The notes under the pieces: generated by a model | Told to the model about the DNA's origin: nothing | Databases searched by the model: none | Seen by the model: only the letters and a program-made list of their open reading frames with translations | Part shown: positions 47,716-55,730 of the stretch, one piece after another | How positions within the stretch are numbered: the stretch's first letter is position 1 | How the letters are laid out: every line of letters starts with the position of its first letter | Program-made: the position numbers and the translations under genes | Assembly: GCA_029959615.1 (NCBI GenBank) | Contig: JASCOD010000010.1 | Location: forward strand, 114,696 to 178,695 | DNA: 64,000 bases | Origin: Flavobacteriaceae bacterium PS02338 | Lineage (GTDB): Bacteria; Bacteroidota; Bacteroidia; Sphingobacteriales; Sphingobacteriaceae | Direction of reading: 5' to 3'

Positions 47716-49197
47716 TTATGCTGTCTTAATCGACTTCATTGCAGTCATTGCTTTACGCAATTTTCTACCTATAACTTCCACTTCGTGGTCACGTAAAATC
47801 TCATTGATAGCTACTAATTCAGCGTTATCAACCGAACCATCTTTACCCTCGTTAAAGTTTTTACCCACTAAATCAGTATCAACCGTTTTCATGAAATCAG
47901 TTAATAAAGGCTTACAAGCTTGGTCAAATAAATAACAACCGTACTCCGCAGTATCAGAAATTACACGGTTCATTTCGAACAATTTCTTACGAGCAATGGT
48001 GTTGGCAATCAGTGGAGTTTCGTGTAACGACTCATAGTAAGCACTTTCTGGTTTAATACCAGCTTCAACCATTGTTTCAAAAGCCAATTCAACACCAGCT
48101 CTAACGAAAGCTACCATTAAAGTATAGTTGTCGAAATATTCTTGCTCACCAATTTTTACATCACCAGCAGGTGTTTTTTCGAAAGCAGTTTCACCGGTTT
48201 CAGCTCTCCACTTCAACAAGTTCACATCACCGTTAGCCCAGTCAGCCATCATGGTGCTGCTAAACTCACCGCTCATGATATCGTCTTGGTGTTTTTGGAA
48301 CAACGGACGCATGATGTCTTTCAACTCCTCAGAAATTTTGAAGGCTTTCACTTTAGCTACATTGCTCAAACGATCCATCATACCACTTACGCCACCGTGT
48401 TTCAAAGCTTCAGTAATTACCTCAACACCGTATTGTACCAATTTAGAAGCATAACCAGCATCAATTCCTTTTTCCACCATTTTGTCGAAAGAAAGGATAG
48501 AACCAGTTTGCAACAAACCACATAAAATAGTTTGCTCGCCCATTAAATCGGATTTCACCTCAGCCACGAAAGACGATTTCAATACACCAGCTCTGTGACC
48601 GCCAGTACCCACGCAGTAAGCCTTAGCTTGAGCCAAACCTTTACCTTCTGGATCGTTTTCTGGGTGAACAGCAATTAGCGTAGGTACACCAAAACCTCTT
48701 AAATACTCAGCTCTAACCTCAGAACCTGGACATTTAGGCGCCACCATAATTACAGTAATGTCTTTACGGATTTGCATACCTTCTTCCACAATGTTAAAAC
48801 CGTGAGAGTAAAGTAGGGTAGCACCTTGTTTCATTAACGGCATCACCGCATTTACCACAGCTGTATGTTGTTTGTCTGGAGTAAGATTAATTACCACGTC
48901 AGCAGTTGGGATTAACTCTTCGTAAGTACCTACGTTAAAATTGTTGTCGGTAGCATTTTTCCAGCTATCTCTTTTCTGCTCGATAGCTTCCTTACGCAAA
49001 GTGTAAGAAACATCCAAACCGCTGTCTCTCAAGTTTAAACCTTGGTTTAAGCCCTGAGCACCACAACCTACAATTACCAATTTTTTACCTTTTAAAGCAT
49101 TTACGCCATCCAAAAACTCATCGTTAGCCATGAAATCGCATACGCCTAATTGGTTCAATCTTTCTCTAAGTGGTAATGTGTTAAAATAATTTGCCAT
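47716..49197 (-). CDS. ilvC: Ketol-acid reductoisomerase, class II (long form)
   Basis: 493 residues; the length shows the long, E. coli/plant-like form with a duplicated C-terminal knotted domain. NADPH-binding loop 'VIVGCGAQGLNQGLNLRDSGLDVSYTLR', then 'VAPKCPGSEVRAEYLRGFGVPTLIAVH', 'LMGEQTILCGLLQTGSI', 'ETMVEAGIKPESAYYESLHETPLIANTIARKKLFEMNRVISDTAEYG', 'VIGRKLRKAMTAM'. Converts acetolactate and acetohydroxybutyrate to dihydroxy acids. It lies downstream of ilvN behind a 391-base repeat-rich gap. Confidence 0.97.
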   Translation of the reverse strand: MANYFNTLPLRERLNQLGVCDFMANDEFLDGVNALKGKKLVIVGCGAQGLNQGLNLRDSGLDVSYTLRKEAIEQKRDSWKNATDNNFNVGTYEELIPTADVVINLTPDKQHTAVVNAVMPLMKQGATLLYSHGFNIVEEGMQIRKDITVIMVAPKCPGSEVRAEYLRGFGVPTLIAVHPENDPEGKGLAQAKAYCVGTGGHRAGVLKSSFVAEVKSDLMGEQTILCGLLQTGSILSFDKMVEKGIDAGYASKLVQYGVEVITEALKHGGVSGMMDRLSNVAKVKAFKISEELKDIMRPLFQKHQDDIMSGEFSSTMMADWANGDVNLLKWRAETGETAFEKTPAGDVKIGEQEYFDNYTLMVAFVRAGVELAFETMVEAGIKPESAYYESLHETPLIANTIARKKLFEMNRVISDTAEYGCYLFDQACKPLLTDFMKTVDTDLVGKNFNEGKDGSVDNAELVAINEILRDHEVEVIGRKLRKAMTAMKSIKTA

Positions 49198-49588
49198 TGT
49201 TCTATTTAGTTTTTGTGATACAATTGAGTATCTAAGATTTATTGTTTTATGTTTTTAATTCATTTATTTGAAAAGCATGGTTCTGTGCTCTTCGGTTATT
49301 GTAGTCCCGCTTTTCGCTCTAATCTTTTTGTTGGCACTGCTATTAATTTTTGTCATGCTGAATTTATCGAAGCATCTATTAACAACCAATCCTTCGACAA
49401 GCTCAGGATGACACAACAAAAAGTATTTCCGCTTCAATCGGGTTTAGTTTTGTCGAGTTCGCAGTTCTTTTTGTTGCTCCGTCATTTCGAACGAGGAACG
49501 AGGAGAAATCTAGCAATTAGGTTTTAGGAGTTAGATTTCTCTCTGCGTTCGAAATGACGGCTCGAACTACGGTTTTTCCCGACTTCCC
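49198..49588. repeat. Repeat-rich gap between ilvN and ilvC
   Basis: 391 bases, no gene. Unit 1 at 49351-49414 (TGTCATGCTGAATTTATCGAAGC...CCTTCGACAAGCTCAGGATGACA). Unit 2 at 49480-49560 (CGTCATTTCGAACGAGG...CGTTCGAAATGACGG), near identical to 42619-42698. Both could fold in the ilv transcript. Confidence 0.75.
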
Positions 49589-50227
49589 TTACATCGTAAA
49601 AATCTTATCGCCCTTATCCAAGAACTCGTTTTCTACACGCTCTTCGCCTGGTTCTTCCGCTTCAAATTCTTTCAGCTTTTCGTGGAAACCAGCACTATCT
49701 TTAATAATCGCTACCCTTGCACTTCTGACAAATTCAATCAGTTCGTAAGGCTCCAATGCTTTTACCAAAGCATCGGTTTCTTCTTTGTGGCCAGTTACAG
49801 AAAACACGGTATAATCTTTACGGATTACTACTGCAGTTGCGCCGTATTGTCTCAATAAACGCTCTACCGTTACTTTTTCGGTAATCTCTTCCGTAGATAC
49901 TTTGTAAAGTGCCAATTCTTGCCAAATTATTTCGCTATCAGTATTAAAATAAACTTTTAAAACCTCTACTTGCTTCTCAATCTGACGAGCTAGTTTTCTT
50001 ACTACCTCATAACTTTCGTTAATTAAAATAGTAAAACGGTGTATGCCTGCAATCTCCGATGGAGAAGTGTTCAAGCTATCAATGTTAATTTTTCTTTTCG
50101 AAAATATAATCGAAATACGGTTCAATAAACCAACTCTATCTTCAGCATAAACTGTGATGGTGAAATCCTGTTTACCTTCATAGTCGGGTTGGCTTTCTAT
50201 ATATTTTATCGTGTCGTTAGTACTCAT
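49589..50227 (-). CDS. ilvN: Acetolactate synthase, small (regulatory) subunit
   Basis: 212 residues. The N-terminal ACT domain 'FTITVYAEDRVGLLNRISIIFSKRKINIDSLNTSPSEIAGIHRFTI' binds valine in relatives; a second ACT-like C-terminal domain follows ('VERLLRQYGATAVVIRKDYTVFSVTGHKEETDALVKAL'). It confers feedback control and full activity on IlvB. Somewhat longer than the E. coli form, as in other Bacteroidota. It lies 92 bases after ilvB, in a gap with a long near-perfect inverted repeat (arms around 50247-50265 and 50286-50304). Confidence 0.95.
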   Translation of the reverse strand: MSTNDTIKYIESQPDYEGKQDFTITVYAEDRVGLLNRISIIFSKRKINIDSLNTSPSEIAGIHRFTILINESYEVVRKLARQIEKQVEVLKVYFNTDSEIIWQELALYKVSTEEITEKVTVERLLRQYGATAVVIRKDYTVFSVTGHKEETDALVKALEPYELIEFVRSARVAIIKDSAGFHEKLKEFEAEEPGEERVENEFLDKGDKIFTM

Positions 50228-50246
50228 TTTTCTTGGATTAAGGATG

Positions 50247-50304
50247 AAGGAACAAGGATAAAAGACATAATGTCTATACTTCTAATCTTTATTCCTTGTT
50301 CTTT
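50247..50304. repeat. Near-perfect inverted repeat in the ilvB-ilvN gap
   Basis: AAGGAACAAGGATAAAAGA on the left pairs with TCTTTATTCCTTGTTCTTT on the right with a few mismatches and a 20-base loop containing GACATAATGTC. It would form an intercistronic hairpin; no T-run follows, so it is not an obvious terminator. Confidence 0.6.
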
Positions 50305-50319
50305 GCTCTTTTATCTTAA

Positions 50320-52062
50320 TTATTTCAATCTAATTTCACTTACGCTCATTCCTTGCGGAACCATTGGGAAAACATTGTTTTCTCTACCAACCATCACTTC
50401 TAATAAGTAAGAACCTTCGTGGTTAATCATGGTTTCGAGTGCTTTTCTCAAATTCGCACGTTCATCAACTTTATCAGCTTCTATGTAATAAGCTTTTGCT
50501 AAAGCTACAAAATCAGGACTCGTGATGTTCACAAATGAATAGCGTTTATCGTGGAATAACTGTTGCCATTGACGAACCATCCCTAAGAAGCGGTTGTTTA
50601 AAATCAAGATTTTTACCGCTGCGCCGAACTGCATAATGGTACCTAATTCTTGCGGTGTCATTTGGAAACCTCCATCGCCAATAATGGCAATAACCGTTTT
50701 ATCTGGGGCACCATATTTAGCGCCAATGGCCGCAGGTAAACCAAAACCCATGGTTCCTAAACCACCAGAAGTTACGTTGCTACGGGTGTTGTTAAACTTT
50801 GCATAACGGCAAGCTACCATTTGGTGCTGACCAACGTCAGTTACAATTACTGCATCTCCACCGCAAATCTCATTGATATTTCTTAGTACTTCACCCATAG
50901 TCATTTCTTCACCAGTAGGATATAACTCTGGGGTAATGACTTGGTCTATCTCTTGTTGGTTGTAATCCCTAAATTGAGCAACCCAAGCTTCGTGTTTATT
51001 TTCTTTTACTAAGTTGGTTAAAATTGGAAGCGTTTCTTTACAGTCGCCCCAAACACCAACTTCAGCTTTTACGTTTTTATCAATTTCGGCAGGGTCAATA
51101 TCTAAGTGAACCACTTTTGCCTGTTTTGCATATTTATCCAAACGGCCAGTTACACGGTCATCAAAACGCATTCCGATAGCGATTAAAACATCACATTCGT
51201 TGGTTAAAACGTTTGGTCCGTAATTACCGTGCATCCCTAACATACCAACATTTAACGGGTGGTCAGTTGGAACAGCACCTTCGCCCATGATTGTCCAAGC
51301 TGCTGGAATTCCAGTTTTTTCAATGAAAGCTTTGAATTCTTTTTCGGCATTACCTAGAATTACTCCTTGACCAAATAATACAAATGGTTTTTTGGCTTCG
51401 TTAATCAGCTTTGCTGCCTGTTCAATAAACTCAACCCTTACTTTTGGTTTCGGTCTGTAGCTACGGATATGGTTACATTTTACGTAAGCTTCAAACTCTT
51501 CGATTTGTAATTGAGCATTTTTGGTGATGTCAATTAAAACAGGACCTGGTCTGCCGCTTTTGGCAATATAAAAAGCCTTCGCTAATACTTCAGGGATTTC
51601 CTTTGCGTCAGTAATTTGGTAGTTCCATTTGGTTACTGGTGTAGTAATGTTGATGACATCGGTTTCTTGGAAAGCATCCGTACCTAAAAGGTGTGCAAAT
51701 ACTTGTCCTGTGATACAAACTAAAGGCGTGCTGTCAATTTGTGCATCAGCTAGGCCAGTTACCAAATTGGTTGCACCTGGGCCGCTTGTTGCAAAAGCAA
51801 CACCGACTTTTCCGCTGGTTCTTGCATAGCCTTGAGCAGCATGGATGCCGCCTTGCTCGTGGCGCACCAAAATGTGTTCTAGCTTATCTGCATAATCATA
51901 AAGTGCATCGTAGATTGGCATAATTGCCCCACCTGGGTAGCCAAAAATCGTGCTTACGCCTTCCTCTATAAGGGCATTCAACAACATTTGTGAACCCGAA
52001 CCTTTAAAAGTAGGGGAGTTGGTTGTTGCCTTTTTCGTGGCTGTATCTTGTAAGGTTTCCAT
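50320..52062 (-). CDS. ilvB: Acetolactate synthase, large (catalytic) subunit
   Basis: 580 residues, TPP enzyme. N-terminal Pyr domain with the catalytic Glu ('GYPGGAIMPIYDALYDYADKLEHILVRHEQGGIHAAQGYAR'), central domain ('VLFGQGVILGNAEKEF...GMLGMHGNYGPNVLTNECDVLIAIGMRFDDRVTG') and TPP/Mg-binding C-terminal domain ('GDGGFQMTPQELGTIMQFGAAVKILILNNRFLGMVRQWQ'). Makes acetolactate and acetohydroxybutyrate for valine/leucine/isoleucine. ilvN follows. An ORF6N gene lies between it and ilvD. Confidence 0.97.
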   Translation of the reverse strand: METLQDTATKKATTNSPTFKGSGSQMLLNALIEEGVSTIFGYPGGAIMPIYDALYDYADKLEHILVRHEQGGIHAAQGYARTSGKVGVAFATSGPGATNLVTGLADAQIDSTPLVCITGQVFAHLLGTDAFQETDVINITTPVTKWNYQITDAKEIPEVLAKAFYIAKSGRPGPVLIDITKNAQLQIEEFEAYVKCNHIRSYRPKPKVRVEFIEQAAKLINEAKKPFVLFGQGVILGNAEKEFKAFIEKTGIPAAWTIMGEGAVPTDHPLNVGMLGMHGNYGPNVLTNECDVLIAIGMRFDDRVTGRLDKYAKQAKVVHLDIDPAEIDKNVKAEVGVWGDCKETLPILTNLVKENKHEAWVAQFRDYNQQEIDQVITPELYPTGEEMTMGEVLRNINEICGGDAVIVTDVGQHQMVACRYAKFNNTRSNVTSGGLGTMGFGLPAAIGAKYGAPDKTVIAIIGDGGFQMTPQELGTIMQFGAAVKILILNNRFLGMVRQWQQLFHDKRYSFVNITSPDFVALAKAYYIEADKVDERANLRKALETMINHEGSYLLEVMVGRENNVFPMVPQGMSVSEIRLK

Positions 52063-52120
52063 TTTCTATATTTTATGGTTTTTTGGTCAATTTTGTAATC
52101 CCTTTCAGGATTTGGTTTTT

Positions 52121-52708
52121 TTATTTTTTATCGATTTTAAAACCGATTTTTTCCCTGTCTTTCCATTTTAATTGCGCTATTTTTTCATCTAGTAAATTAT
52201 CCATGGCATCATATAATTCATTTAGCTGCAGATCGTGTTCTCCAATTCGCTCTTTAATTTCCGCCAGCTGCTCATTAATGTTGCTTTGCTTTATCAAAAT
52301 CTTTCTGATGTCTACAAAAGCCCTCATAATGGCGATGTTCATTTCAATTGCCTTATCACTTCTCAAAACACCACTTAGCATAGCTACACCTTGTTCTGTG
52401 AAGACATAGGGTGAATTTCCTCTATGTTTTTGTGAACCGGTCACAATTTGTGACCGGTTCATTATCACAATTTGTGATGATGAACTAGCTCCATCTGATG
52501 CGGTCACAATTTGTGACCGGATACTTTCCCATTCTTTAGGAGTTAATTGAAACATAAAGTCATCTGGAAAACGCTGTAAATTCCGTTTTACCGCTTGGTT
52601 CAACACTTTTGTTTCAACTTCATAAAGCAATGCCAAATCAAAGTCGAGCATTACTCGCTCTCCTCTTATTTCATATATTCTGCTTTGAATACTCTTAATG
52701 ATTTCCAT
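52121..52708 (-). CDS. ORF6N-domain protein with three internal palindromes
   Basis: 195 residues. The N-terminal ORF6N domain ('IQSRIYEIRGERVMLDFDLALLYEVETKVLNQAVKRNLQRFPDDFMFQL') and the 'YVFTEQGVAMLSGVLRSDKAIEMNIAIMRAF' block are typical of ORF6N/KilA-N-like proteins found in phages and mobile elements, presumed DNA-binding. A helical C-terminus follows. The central linker contains three copies of the tetrapeptide SQIV, each encoded by a palindromic DNA motif (52435-52459, 52464-52478, 52501-52519). It sits inside the ilv operon between ilvD and ilvB, in the same direction. Function unknown; the placement suggests acquisition by insertion. Confidence 0.88.
   Translation of the reverse strand: MEIIKSIQSRIYEIRGERVMLDFDLALLYEVETKVLNQAVKRNLQRFPDDFMFQLTPKEWESIRSQIVTASDGASSSSQIVIMNRSQIVTGSQKHRGNSPYVFTEQGVAMLSGVLRSDKAIEMNIAIMRAFVDIRKILIKQSNINEQLAEIKERIGEHDLQLNELYDAMDNLLDEKIAQLKWKDREKIGFKIDKK
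52435..52519. repeat. Three palindromes with TCACAATTTGTGA core
   Basis: Arms AACCGGTCACAA/TTGTGACCGGTT (52435-52459, 12 bp each, central T), ATCACAA/TTGTGAT (52464-52478) and CGGTCACAA/TTGTGACCG (52501-52519). All share the TCACAATTTGTGA core. They lie inside the ORF6N gene and each encodes an SQIV tetrapeptide. Confidence 0.9.
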
Positions 52709-52750
52709 AGCACTTATTTTTCTTGGTAGATGTGATAAGTTTTTCAGGGT

Positions 52751-54430
52751 TTAAGCTTCGTCGGTTACACAACCTCCAGCAGCATCTGTTACTGTTTTGG
52801 CATATTTAAACAATACACCCTTGGTGACTTTCAGCTTTGGTTGTTGCCATTTCGCTCTACGTTCAGCAATGATTTCATCGCTTACTTTTAGCGTAATCTT
52901 ATTGGTTACAGCATCAATTTCAATAATGTCGTCATCTTCCACTAAGCCTATTAAACCACCTTTGTAGGCCTCTGGCGTAATGTGACCTACTACAAAACCA
53001 TGAGTGCCACCAGAGAAACGACCATCGGTAATCAATGCAATAGATTTACCCAAACCAGCACCAATAATTAATGAAGTAGGTTTTAGCATTTCAGGCATTC
53101 CTGGAGCACCAACTGGCCCTTCGTTTTTGATAACCACTACATCGCCTGGCTTAATTCTTCCTGAAGAAATTCCCGCCACTAAATCTTTTTCACCATCAAA
53201 TACACGAGCTGGGCCTTCAAACCTTTCGCCTTCTTTACCAGAGATTTTAGCTACAGAACCTTTTTCTGCTAAGTTTCCGTATAAAATTTGTAAGTGACCA
53301 GTAGCTTTAATCGGGTTGTCTAATCTCTGAATAATCGGTTGGTTGTAATCCATGATTGATTTTACATCTTTCAAGTTTTCTGCTACCGTTTGTCCAGTAA
53401 CTGTTAAGCAATCACCATGTAATAAACCTTCGTTTAACAGATATTTTAATACCGCTGGTACACCACCATATTGATGTAAATCTTGCATCAAGTATTTACC
53501 ACTTGGTTTAAAATCAGCTAAAACAGGAGTGATATCACTCATGCGTTGGAAATCATCTTGAGTAATTTCTACACCAATCGCTTTACCCATCGCAATGAAG
53601 TGCAATACCGCATTGGTACTTCCGCCTAAAATGATAATCGAACGAATGGCATTCTCAAATGCTTTTCTCGTCATGATATCAGAAGGCTTAATATCTCTTT
53701 CTAATAAAATTTTGATGTATTTTCCTGCATCTAAGCATTCATTTTTCTTTTCATCACTTACTGCAGGATTTGATGATGAATAAGGTAAGCTCATTCCTAA
53801 AGCTTCAATAGCAGAAGCCATCGTATTTGCGGTATACATTCCACCACAAGCACCTGCCCCCGGGCAAGTATGCTTGATGATCCCTTGATAATCATCTTCT
53901 GATAAATTACCACAGATTTTTTGACCTAGCGCTTCGAAAGCAGAAACGATATTTAACTCTTCACCTTTGTAATGTCCTGGTGCAATTGTACCACCGTAAA
54001 CCATAATTGAAGGACGGTCTAAACGAGCCATAGCCATAATCGCTCCTGGCATATTTTTATCGCAACCTGGGATAGAAATAATACCATCGTAGTACTGACC
54101 ACCGCAAATAGTTTCAATACTATCTGCAATTACATCACGGCTAACTAAAGAATAGCGCATGCCATCAGTACCGTTGCTCATGCCATCACTCACGCCAATG
54201 GTATTAAAAGTAAGACCGACTAAATCGTTGTTCCAGACACCTTTTTTAACCACTGCGGCTAAATCATTCAAGTGCATGTTACAAGTGTTGCCATCATAAC
54301 CCATACTTGCAATACCCACTTGAGCTTTTGCCATATCAGCATCGGTTAAACCAATTCCGTAAAGCATAGCTTGTGCTGCGGGTTGTGTTGGGTCTTGCGT
54401 AAAAGTCTTACTGTATTTGTTTAATTCCAT
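52751..54430 (-). CDS. ilvD: Dihydroxy-acid dehydratase
   Basis: 559 residues, usual length. Iron-sulfur dehydratase; Cys ligands in 'GNTCNMHL', 'GCDKNMPGAIMAMARLDRPSIMVYGG' and 'CPGAGACGGMYTANTMASAIEALGMSLPYSS'. Further motifs 'FENAIRSIIILGGSTNAVLHFIAMG', 'GAPGMPEMLKPTSLIIGAGLGKSIALITDGRFSGGTHGFVVGHITPEA'. It makes the 2-oxo acids of valine and isoleucine. It is the first structural gene behind the Ile-rich leader peptide and terminator at 54457-54583, so its expression, and that of the genes after it, is probably controlled by attenuation. Confidence 0.97.
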   Translation of the reverse strand: MELNKYSKTFTQDPTQPAAQAMLYGIGLTDADMAKAQVGIASMGYDGNTCNMHLNDLAAVVKKGVWNNDLVGLTFNTIGVSDGMSNGTDGMRYSLVSRDVIADSIETICGGQYYDGIISIPGCDKNMPGAIMAMARLDRPSIMVYGGTIAPGHYKGEELNIVSAFEALGQKICGNLSEDDYQGIIKHTCPGAGACGGMYTANTMASAIEALGMSLPYSSSNPAVSDEKKNECLDAGKYIKILLERDIKPSDIMTRKAFENAIRSIIILGGSTNAVLHFIAMGKAIGVEITQDDFQRMSDITPVLADFKPSGKYLMQDLHQYGGVPAVLKYLLNEGLLHGDCLTVTGQTVAENLKDVKSIMDYNQPIIQRLDNPIKATGHLQILYGNLAEKGSVAKISGKEGERFEGPARVFDGEKDLVAGISSGRIKPGDVVVIKNEGPVGAPGMPEMLKPTSLIIGAGLGKSIALITDGRFSGGTHGFVVGHITPEAYKGGLIGLVEDDDIIEIDAVTNKITLKVSDEIIAERRAKWQQPKLKVTKGVLFKYAKTVTDAAGGCVTDEA

Positions 54431-54456
54431 TATATATTTGTTGTTCTGTTCAATTC

Positions 54457-54489
54457 AAAAAAAAACCGCCTCTTTTTGGGAGGCGGTTT
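54457..54489 (-). terminator. Attenuator terminator before ilvD
   Basis: On the minus strand: AACCGCCTC, loop of 7, GAGGCGGTT, then a run of T. It lies 20 bases after the leader-peptide stop and 26 bases before the ilvD ATG. The upstream arm can alternatively pair with GGGAAGGC (54524-54531), giving an antiterminator. Confidence 0.9.
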
Positions 54490-54508
54490 CGCTATAGTAT
54501 CTTTTACA

Positions 54509-54583
54509 TTATATACAACGATTGCCTTCCCTCGGTTGAGGAATAATGATAATGTTGTTAATAATGACTGTATTTAAACGCAT
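54509..54583 (-). CDS. Ile-rich leader peptide of the ilvD attenuator
   Basis: 24 residues, too short for usual gene calling. It begins MRLNTVIINNIIIIP and ends with Arg-Cys-Ile. It contains seven Ile, one Val and one Leu, with four consecutive Ile codons (residues 11-14). The next codons encode one arm of a CCTC-AACC-GAGG hairpin (54530-54541), which overlaps the antiterminator arm at 54524-54531. A ribosome stalled on the Ile run would cover the first arm and favour antitermination. The geometry is that of the classical ilv leader peptides of enteric bacteria; translation has not been shown here. Confidence 0.82.
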   Translation of the reverse strand: MRLNTVIINNIIIIPQPREGNRCI

Positions 54584-54602
54584 GTATGGTTTTTGTTACA
54601 GC

Positions 54603-54610
54603 CAAACATA
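54603..54610 (-). promoter_or_regulatory. TATGTTTG -7 box for the ilvD leader transcript
   Basis: An exact TAnnTTTG box on the minus strand 20 bases upstream of the leader ATG, with TTTC about 20 bases further upstream as a weak -33. It would start transcription just before the leader peptide, in addition to read-through from ilvE. Confidence 0.6.
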
Positions 54611-54635
54611 CTAACAAATTATCAAGAAGAGAAAT

Positions 54636-55526
54636 TTATATGATTACTTCATAGTTCACTTTCTCTAGTACTAGGTTTTTATAAGCTCTCTGTAAGGTAG
54701 CACCAATGCTATCTCTCCATCTTTGCCTGTAAACGGTTTCATCTATGGTATGTATGCCCACTACCTCTACCGCTGTGCCGCAGAAAAATGCGCCATCCGC
54801 TTCTTTTATAAAATCTACCGTGATTTCTTTTTCAATCACTTCGATGTCTAGGACCTTGCATAGTTCTATAATGGTTGCTCTAGTAATACCTGGAAGAATA
54901 TTCCCTTTTGCAGGCGTGTAAATTTTGCCCCCTTTTTCAAAAAAGACGTTTGCTCCAGGCGCTTCAGCTATTTTGCCAGTAGCGTCCAATAATAGCGCTT
55001 CATCAAATCCTTTGTTTTTAGCATCTGATGTTGCTAAAATAGAGTTCACATAATTGCCACTAATCTTTGCTTCAATTTTTGTTGATTTTGGATTAGGACG
55101 TTCGAAAGGAGAGATACAAACTTTCAATTGTCTATCGCCAAGGTAAGCCGCCCATTCCCATGCACATAACATGATAGAAACTTTTTCGGGAGCAACCAAA
55201 GTCATTTGTGGTTCACTAAAAACCAACGGACGGATGTAAGCATCTTTGAAATTATTCAGTTCTAGCAGTCGGTAGCTTTGTTTAATCAAGTCATCAACGT
55301 TCCAAGTAAATGGAATGCCTGTTAAATCGCATGAACGTTTTAACCTCTCAAAATGCTCTCTGGCCTTAAATATACGAGTTGCATTGTGGGTCTTGTAAGC
55401 CCTAATGCCCTCGAAAGCTGCAAAGCCATAGTGTAAAGACTGACCATATAGATCGGTCTTGGCTTCACTAGCTTTTACAAATTGGCCATTTAAGTAAATT
55501 ACCGTGTTCGAATTGTAATAATTCAT
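54636..55526 (-). CDS. ilvE: Branched-chain amino-acid aminotransferase
   Basis: 296 residues, fold-type IV PLP enzyme. 'YLNGQFVKASEAKTDLYGQSLHYGFAAFEGIRAY' starts the fold; the PLP lysine is in 'TKIEAKISGNYVNSILA'; 'GFDEALLLDATGKIAEAPGANVFFEKGGKIYTP' and 'ILPGITRATIIELC' follow. It makes Leu, Ile and Val from their oxo acids. The ATG lies 13 bases past an attenuator-type terminator with its own Leu/Val-rich leader peptide. ilvD lies downstream with a second attenuator between them. Confidence 0.96.
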   Translation of the reverse strand: MNYYNSNTVIYLNGQFVKASEAKTDLYGQSLHYGFAAFEGIRAYKTHNATRIFKAREHFERLKRSCDLTGIPFTWNVDDLIKQSYRLLELNNFKDAYIRPLVFSEPQMTLVAPEKVSIMLCAWEWAAYLGDRQLKVCISPFERPNPKSTKIEAKISGNYVNSILATSDAKNKGFDEALLLDATGKIAEAPGANVFFEKGGKIYTPAKGNILPGITRATIIELCKVLDIEVIEKEITVDFIKEADGAFFCGTAVEVVGIHTIDETVYRQRWRDSIGATLQRAYKNLVLEKVNYEVII

Positions 55527-55537
55527 GTTGTTTTGTT

Positions 55538-55580
55538 TTAAAAAAAGCGTCCCATTTTTTTAAGAAGGGACGCTTTTTTT
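55538..55580 (-). terminator. Attenuator terminator before ilvE
   Basis: On the minus strand: A-run, GCGTCCC, 13-base loop, GGGACGC, then seven T, ending 13 bases before the ilvE ATG. The 5' arm with its neighbours (CCCTT) can alternatively pair with AAGGG at 55608-55612, near the end of the leader peptide reading frame. Confidence 0.88.
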
Positions 55581-55597
55581 GATTTATATCAATATCG

Positions 55598-55699
55598 TTA
55601 TAACGAACCCTTACATTGCTTTTCAATTAGCACATTAAGCAGCAGCACCTCAGTAAAACTGAAGAGGTTAAGGTTGCTATTTAATATGTTCACTTTCAT
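55598..55699 (-). CDS. Leu/Val-rich leader peptide of the ilvE attenuator
   Basis: 33 residues, beginning MKVNILNSNLNLF and containing the block TEVLLLNVLIE; seven Leu, three Val and two Ile in the first 25 residues. The coding DNA holds a CCTC...CAGTTTTACTGAGG hairpin directly before the Leu codons. The stop lies in a CGTTATAACG palindrome, 18 bases before the terminator begins. The layout matches ribosome-mediated attenuation sensing leucine and valine. It is absent from long-ORF lists. Translation is inferred from codon bias, position and the terminator. Confidence 0.78.
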   Translation of the reverse strand: MKVNILNSNLNLFSFTEVLLLNVLIEKQCKGSL

Positions 55700-55730
55700 C
55701 TTGCTCAGATCGTTTAATTACGTTTGTTTT

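Noticed and set aside
48128..48525. Two long plus-strand frames (over 100 codons) inside ilvC
   Set aside because: Antisense shadows of a highly conserved enzyme gene with biased codon use.
54457..54489. Reading the hairpin before ilvD as a plain ilvE terminator
   Set aside because: A promoter box, an Ile-rich short frame and competing stems all lie between ilvE and the hairpin, so it is better explained as an attenuator.
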